From: Candidatus Sungiibacteriota bacterium
Lineage (GTDB): Bacteria; Patescibacteriota; Minisyncoccia; Sungbacterales; JACQCQ01
Direction: 5' to 3'
Length of the DNA stretch: 13,459 nt
NCBI GenBank assembly: GCA_016181565.1
Contig: JACOZA010000029.1
Coordinates: 1-13,459, forward strand
Shown here piece after piece: positions 12,029 to 13,459 of the stretch. Position 1 is the first letter of the stretch. Each line of letters opens with the position of its first letter. The translations under genes and the position numbers were made by a program. The notes under the pieces are model-generated. The model was given only the letters and a program-made list of their open reading frames with translations. It was not told where the DNA came from and ran no database searches.

Positions 12029-12102
12029 TTTCTAACGGGGCAGGCGCAGTGTTGAGAGCCGTGTGGGAGCAATCCCGTGGAGTTCAACTCTCCCTCCCAG
12101 CG

Positions 12103-12231
12103 CATGAGGAATTAATCTCATACCAAAATTAGCATTAAATCTGGCAGATGCTCATCTGCCGCCGGAGTACGTCGATTCTCTCTCGAGATACGTCGAGATC
12201 GAATCGCCCGAAAAGGCCACATCAAAAACAA
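12103..12231. other. Spacer between tRNA locus and rnj with two hairpins
   Basis: No gene is visible. GGCAGATG-CT-CATCTGCC (12143-12160) is a perfect 8-bp inverted repeat and repeats the TGGCAGATGC word found at 11921-11930. A second hairpin at 12173-12206 pairs CGATTC with GAATCG and TCTCGA with TCGAGA around GATACG. It lies about 25 nt before the rnj start and may sit in its 5' leader. Confidence 0.5.
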
Positions 12232-13459
12232 ATGAAAACACGAATAGCACCGCGTCGGGGCTTCGTCCAGCGCCGCCAGCCCGCCGAAGGTCATCCTCCG
12301 TCGGCTTTCCGCGCCCCACAGGCCGTCCGCGAATTCCGGCACGGAAAAGAGGGGGTGCTGCGGGTTGTCCCCCTTGGGGGCCTGGAGGAAGTTGGGAGAA
12401 ACGCCATGTTTCTTGAATACGGTGATGACATACTGGTCATTGACCTCGGACTTCAGTTTCCTGAAGAGAACATGCCGGGGATTGATTTCATTATCCCCAA
12501 CGCTTCATACCTTCGAGAAAACAAACATAAAATTCGCGGCGTGATTATCACGCATGCCCATTACGACCACATTGGCGCCATCCCCTACATCGTCCCCAAC
12601 ATAGGAAATCCCACTCTTTACGCCATGCCGCTGACGCGCGCCATTATTTTGAAGCGTCAAGAGGACTTCAAGCACATGGGGGATATCAACGTAGAACAAG
12701 TGACGACCAAATCAGTCCTGCGGCTGGGCGTCTTTACCGTCGAATTTTTCCACGTCAATCACAATATTCCGGATACCGTGGGCGTAGCCATCCGAACGCC
12801 CGTCGGTATCATATGCCATACGGCAGACTTCAAATTCGACAACAATCCCACCGGTGACGTCCCCGCCGACTACGCGAAAATGGCCAGTCTCTCCTCGGAA
12901 GGAGTATTGCTCTTAATGTCCGACTCGACCGGTGCCGAACGGCCCGGCCACTCGATCTCTGAAGCCACCATCCAGGAAAACCTGGAAGAGATTTTCCAAC
13001 ACAGCAAGGGGCGGATTATCGCGGCAACTTTCGCTTCGCTAGTGTCACGCATTCAGCAACTCATCACTTTAGCCGAGCGTTTTGACCGCAAAGTCGCCAT
13101 TGAGGGCTACTCCATGAAATCAAACGTAGCCATTGCCCAGCAGTTGGGATATCTCAAAATCAAGAAAGGTACGCTGGTGGACGTCCGAGATATTGAAAAT
13201 TACCCGCCCAACCGAATTCTGGTCATCGGCACCGGCGCCCAAGGAGAATCGGGCGCTGTCCTCATGCGGATCGCCCAACGCGAGCACCGCTTTATAAGAT
13301 TTGAAGACGGCGATACCGTTATCTTCTCTTCATCGGTGGTTCCCGGGAATGAGCGCACCGTCCAATCACTAAAAGACATCATCTACCGCCAAGGGGCCAA
13401 AGTTTACCACTACGGCATGATGGATATTCATTCCGGCGGGCATGCCCAGCAGGAGGATC
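12232..13459 (+). CDS. rnj: Ribonuclease J (N-terminal part, cut by window edge)
   Basis: RNase J is the beta-CASP metallo-beta-lactamase nuclease with endo- and 5'-3' exonuclease activity in mRNA turnover and rRNA maturation. In the 409 visible codons are: LRVVPLGGLEEVGRN (about 42-56), LVIDLGLQFPEE, the zinc motif THAHYDHIG (HxHxDH), FFHVNHNIPDT, CHTADFKFD, the beta-CASP entry LLLMSDSTGAERPGHS, TFASLVSRIQQL, GTGAQGESGAVLMR, VVPGNER and SGGHAQQED at the window end. The ATG at 12232 gives a basic, Pro-rich extension of about 40 residues before the catalytic core. A GTG at 12355 behind AAGAGG would remove it. No Shine-Dalgarno sequence precedes the ATG, but extensions of this kind occur in the family. 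The gene continues past the window. Confidence 0.93.
   Translation, partial: MKTRIAPRRGFVQRRQPAEGHPPSAFRAPQAVREFRHGKEGVLRVVPLGGLEEVGRNAMFLEYGDDILVIDLGLQFPEENMPGIDFIIPNASYLRENKHKIRGVIITHAHYDHIGAIPYIVPNIGNPTLYAMPLTRAIILKRQEDFKHMGDINVEQVTTKSVLRLGVFTVEFFHVNHNIPDTVGVAIRTPVGIICHTADFKFDNNPTGDVPADYAKMASLSSEGVLLLMSDSTGAERPGHSISEATIQENLEEIFQHSKGRIIAATFASLVSRIQQLITLAERFDRKVAIEGYSMKSNVAIAQQLGYLKIKKGTLVDVRDIENYPPNRILVIGTGAQGESGAVLMRIAQREHRFIRFEDGDTVIFSSSVVPGNERTVQSLKDIIYRQGAKVYHYGMMDIHSGGHAQQED

Larger units (their letters stand above)
11870..12102 (+). other. Interrupted tRNA-Leu(GAG)-like gene enclosing tRNA-Leu(CAG)
   Basis: GCTGGGA (11870-11876) followed by TG and GTGGAA is a tRNA-Leu 5' start. Its exact complement TCCCAGC lies at 12095-12101, directly after a T-arm (TGGAG-TTCAACT-CTCCC, 12078-12094, 4 of 5 pairs), a class II variable arm (GGGA-GCAA-TCCC) and an anticodon-like loop TTGAGAG (12052-12058, anticodon GAG). 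Between the halves are a hairpin (11885-11915), a D-loop-like TGGCAGATGC and the complete tRNA-Leu(CAG). The anticodon stem is poor (3 of 5 pairs with adjacent bases) and the discriminator would be G, not A. It is either a decayed tRNA or one needing removal of about 145 nt. Confidence 0.45.

Noticed and set aside
11870..12102. Group I intron in a tRNA-Leu
   Set aside because: The intervening DNA is only about 145 nt and most of it is a complete tRNA; no group I core elements are visible.
12118..12342. Leftward 74-codon frame before rnj
   Set aside because: It overlaps the rnj N-terminus and the leader hairpins and has no family resemblance.

Overview
The window looks like a chromosomal segment of an uncultivated small-genome bacterium, most likely Candidate Phyla Radiation / Patescibacteria (Parcubacteria-like). 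This is inferred from gene content and style. There is a short UvrC without its C-terminal HhH tail, a wHTH/Cas2-fold (PaaX-C-like) regulator, a cupin-type glucose-6-phosphate isomerase, a solute-binding protein held by one membrane helix with no permease beside it, an RNase J with a basic N-terminal extension, weak or absent Shine-Dalgarno sites on several housekeeping genes, and intergenic DNA rich in short repeats and hairpins. No database search was possible.

Layout. (1) 1-600, minus strand: the first 14 codons of groEL, then groES, a TAGTT-rich leader, and a sigma70-like promoter overlapped by a CIRCE (HrcA) operator. (2) 597-4922: divergent uvrA (minus) and uvrC (plus), the nucleotide excision repair pair, sharing a 72-bp promoter region; uvrC carries an in-frame hairpin-like insertion. 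(3) 4958-5852: a Cas2-like/PaaX-like regulator whose promoter carries a 22-nt sequence that recurs just downstream as a 34-bp palindrome, followed at once by a small transcription unit (promoter, 40-codon basic ORF, terminator). (4) 5853-8485: a GC-rich accessory block read leftwards from a near-consensus promoter at 8457-8485. It holds two tiny ORFs, a frameshifted hypothetical gene and a lipoprotein gene, with two copies of a hairpin-plus-45-nt module flanking the lipoprotein gene. (5) 8631-11853, plus strand: a four-helix membrane protein, secG, a family 5 solute-binding protein and cupin-type pgi, tightly packed. (6) 11870-12102: a complete tRNA-Leu(CAG) nested inside what looks like the two halves of a tRNA-Leu(GAG). 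(7) 12232-end: rnj (RNase J), cut by the window edge.

How it works together. The conserved genes cover protein folding, DNA repair, secretion, sugar metabolism and RNA turnover. The most unusual material is the nested tRNA locus, the Cas2-like regulator with its repeated palindromic site and small neighbouring ORF, the paired hairpin modules around the lipoprotein gene, and the repeat-derived peptide inside UvrC.
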